DNA of 64,000 bases from NCBI GenBank assembly GCA_037968815.1, contig JBBKWF010000011.1:248001-312000 (forward strand), written 5' to 3'. Positions 63,960 through 64,000 of this stretch are shown here, one piece after another; position 1 is the stretch's first letter; the number at the start of each line of letters is the position of its first letter. This DNA comes from Pseudopedobacter sp037968815. GTDB lineage: Bacteria; Bacteroidota; Bacteroidia; Sphingobacteriales; Sphingobacteriaceae. The notes under the pieces are model-generated. The model was not told the DNA's origin. It saw only the letters and a list, made by a program, of their open reading frames with translations, and did no database searches. Position numbers and translations under genes: made by a program.

Positions 63960-64000
63960 TTTGGTTTAACATTTCTTTAAGCCATTATGAACAAATGATT

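Overview
The window is a low-GC, gene-dense chromosomal segment of a Bacteroidota bacterium, most likely a Pedobacter-like member of the Sphingobacteriaceae. The grounds are the gldKLMN type IX secretion (T9SS) genes, an F1Fo operon without atpD or atpC, LytS/LytTR signalling, a GH92 mannosidase, many short lipoproteins with Bacteroidota-type signals, and TAnnTTTG-like -7 promoter boxes. The genus is inferred from overall protein character; no 16S gene is present.

Layout. 1-817: 3' part of an HNH nuclease gene cut by the window edge. 997-8205 (minus): one long operon running M23 peptidase, bactofilin, atpZ-like, a small membrane protein, atpB, E, F, H, A, G, closed by a terminator near 935. 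8306-15345 (plus): a SprE/PorW-like TPR lipoprotein, a class A penicillin-binding protein and uvrC. 15409-23814 (minus): gldK, L, M, N in one unit, preceded by an Omp85-like outer-membrane protein, a DUF4271 membrane protein and a HemD-like protein in a second unit. 24077-24613: ferritin. 24863-27662 (minus): a LytTR regulator and its 7TM sensor kinase. 27957-32890 (plus): five secreted or outer-membrane proteins (barrel, lipoprotein, OmpA-like, a seven-repeat propeller lipoprotein, a Kelch-like lipoprotein). 33107-44002: housekeeping and envelope genes (HemW-like, SDR, EEP hydrolase, YetF-like, M1 aminopeptidase, acyl-CoA dehydrogenase, GH92). 44215-46161: a small accessory patch beside a tRNA-Leu, with a broken zinc-ribbon gene and an overlapping zinc-ribbon/DUF4145 pair. 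46186-52734 (minus): hscB, rseP, dxr, a GH3-family ligase, a membrane protein and a glycosyltransferase. 52841-55577: an orphan DUF1016 nuclease, DUF1003 and a second glycosyltransferase. 55807-60387 (minus): BatA-like protein, a degenerate dihydroorotase, an acidic protein and DUF4199. 60825-63959 (plus): SDR, lipoprotein, and a PAS/GAF sensor with HisKA but no ATPase domain.

How the parts fit. The dominant theme is the cell envelope: energy supply (ATP synthase), wall synthesis and shaping (PBP, M23, bactofilin), T9SS export (GldKLMN plus SprE/PorW), outer-membrane insertion (Omp85-like) and surface lipoproteins. The least explained items are the tRNA-adjacent zinc-ribbon/DUF4145 pair, a zinc-ribbon gene split by one in-frame stop, intergenic segments built from reiterated short words able to pair with each other, a probable seven-bladed propeller lipoprotein, a dihydroorotase that has lost catalytic residues, and the 15-bp perfect inverted repeat upstream of the sensor kinase.
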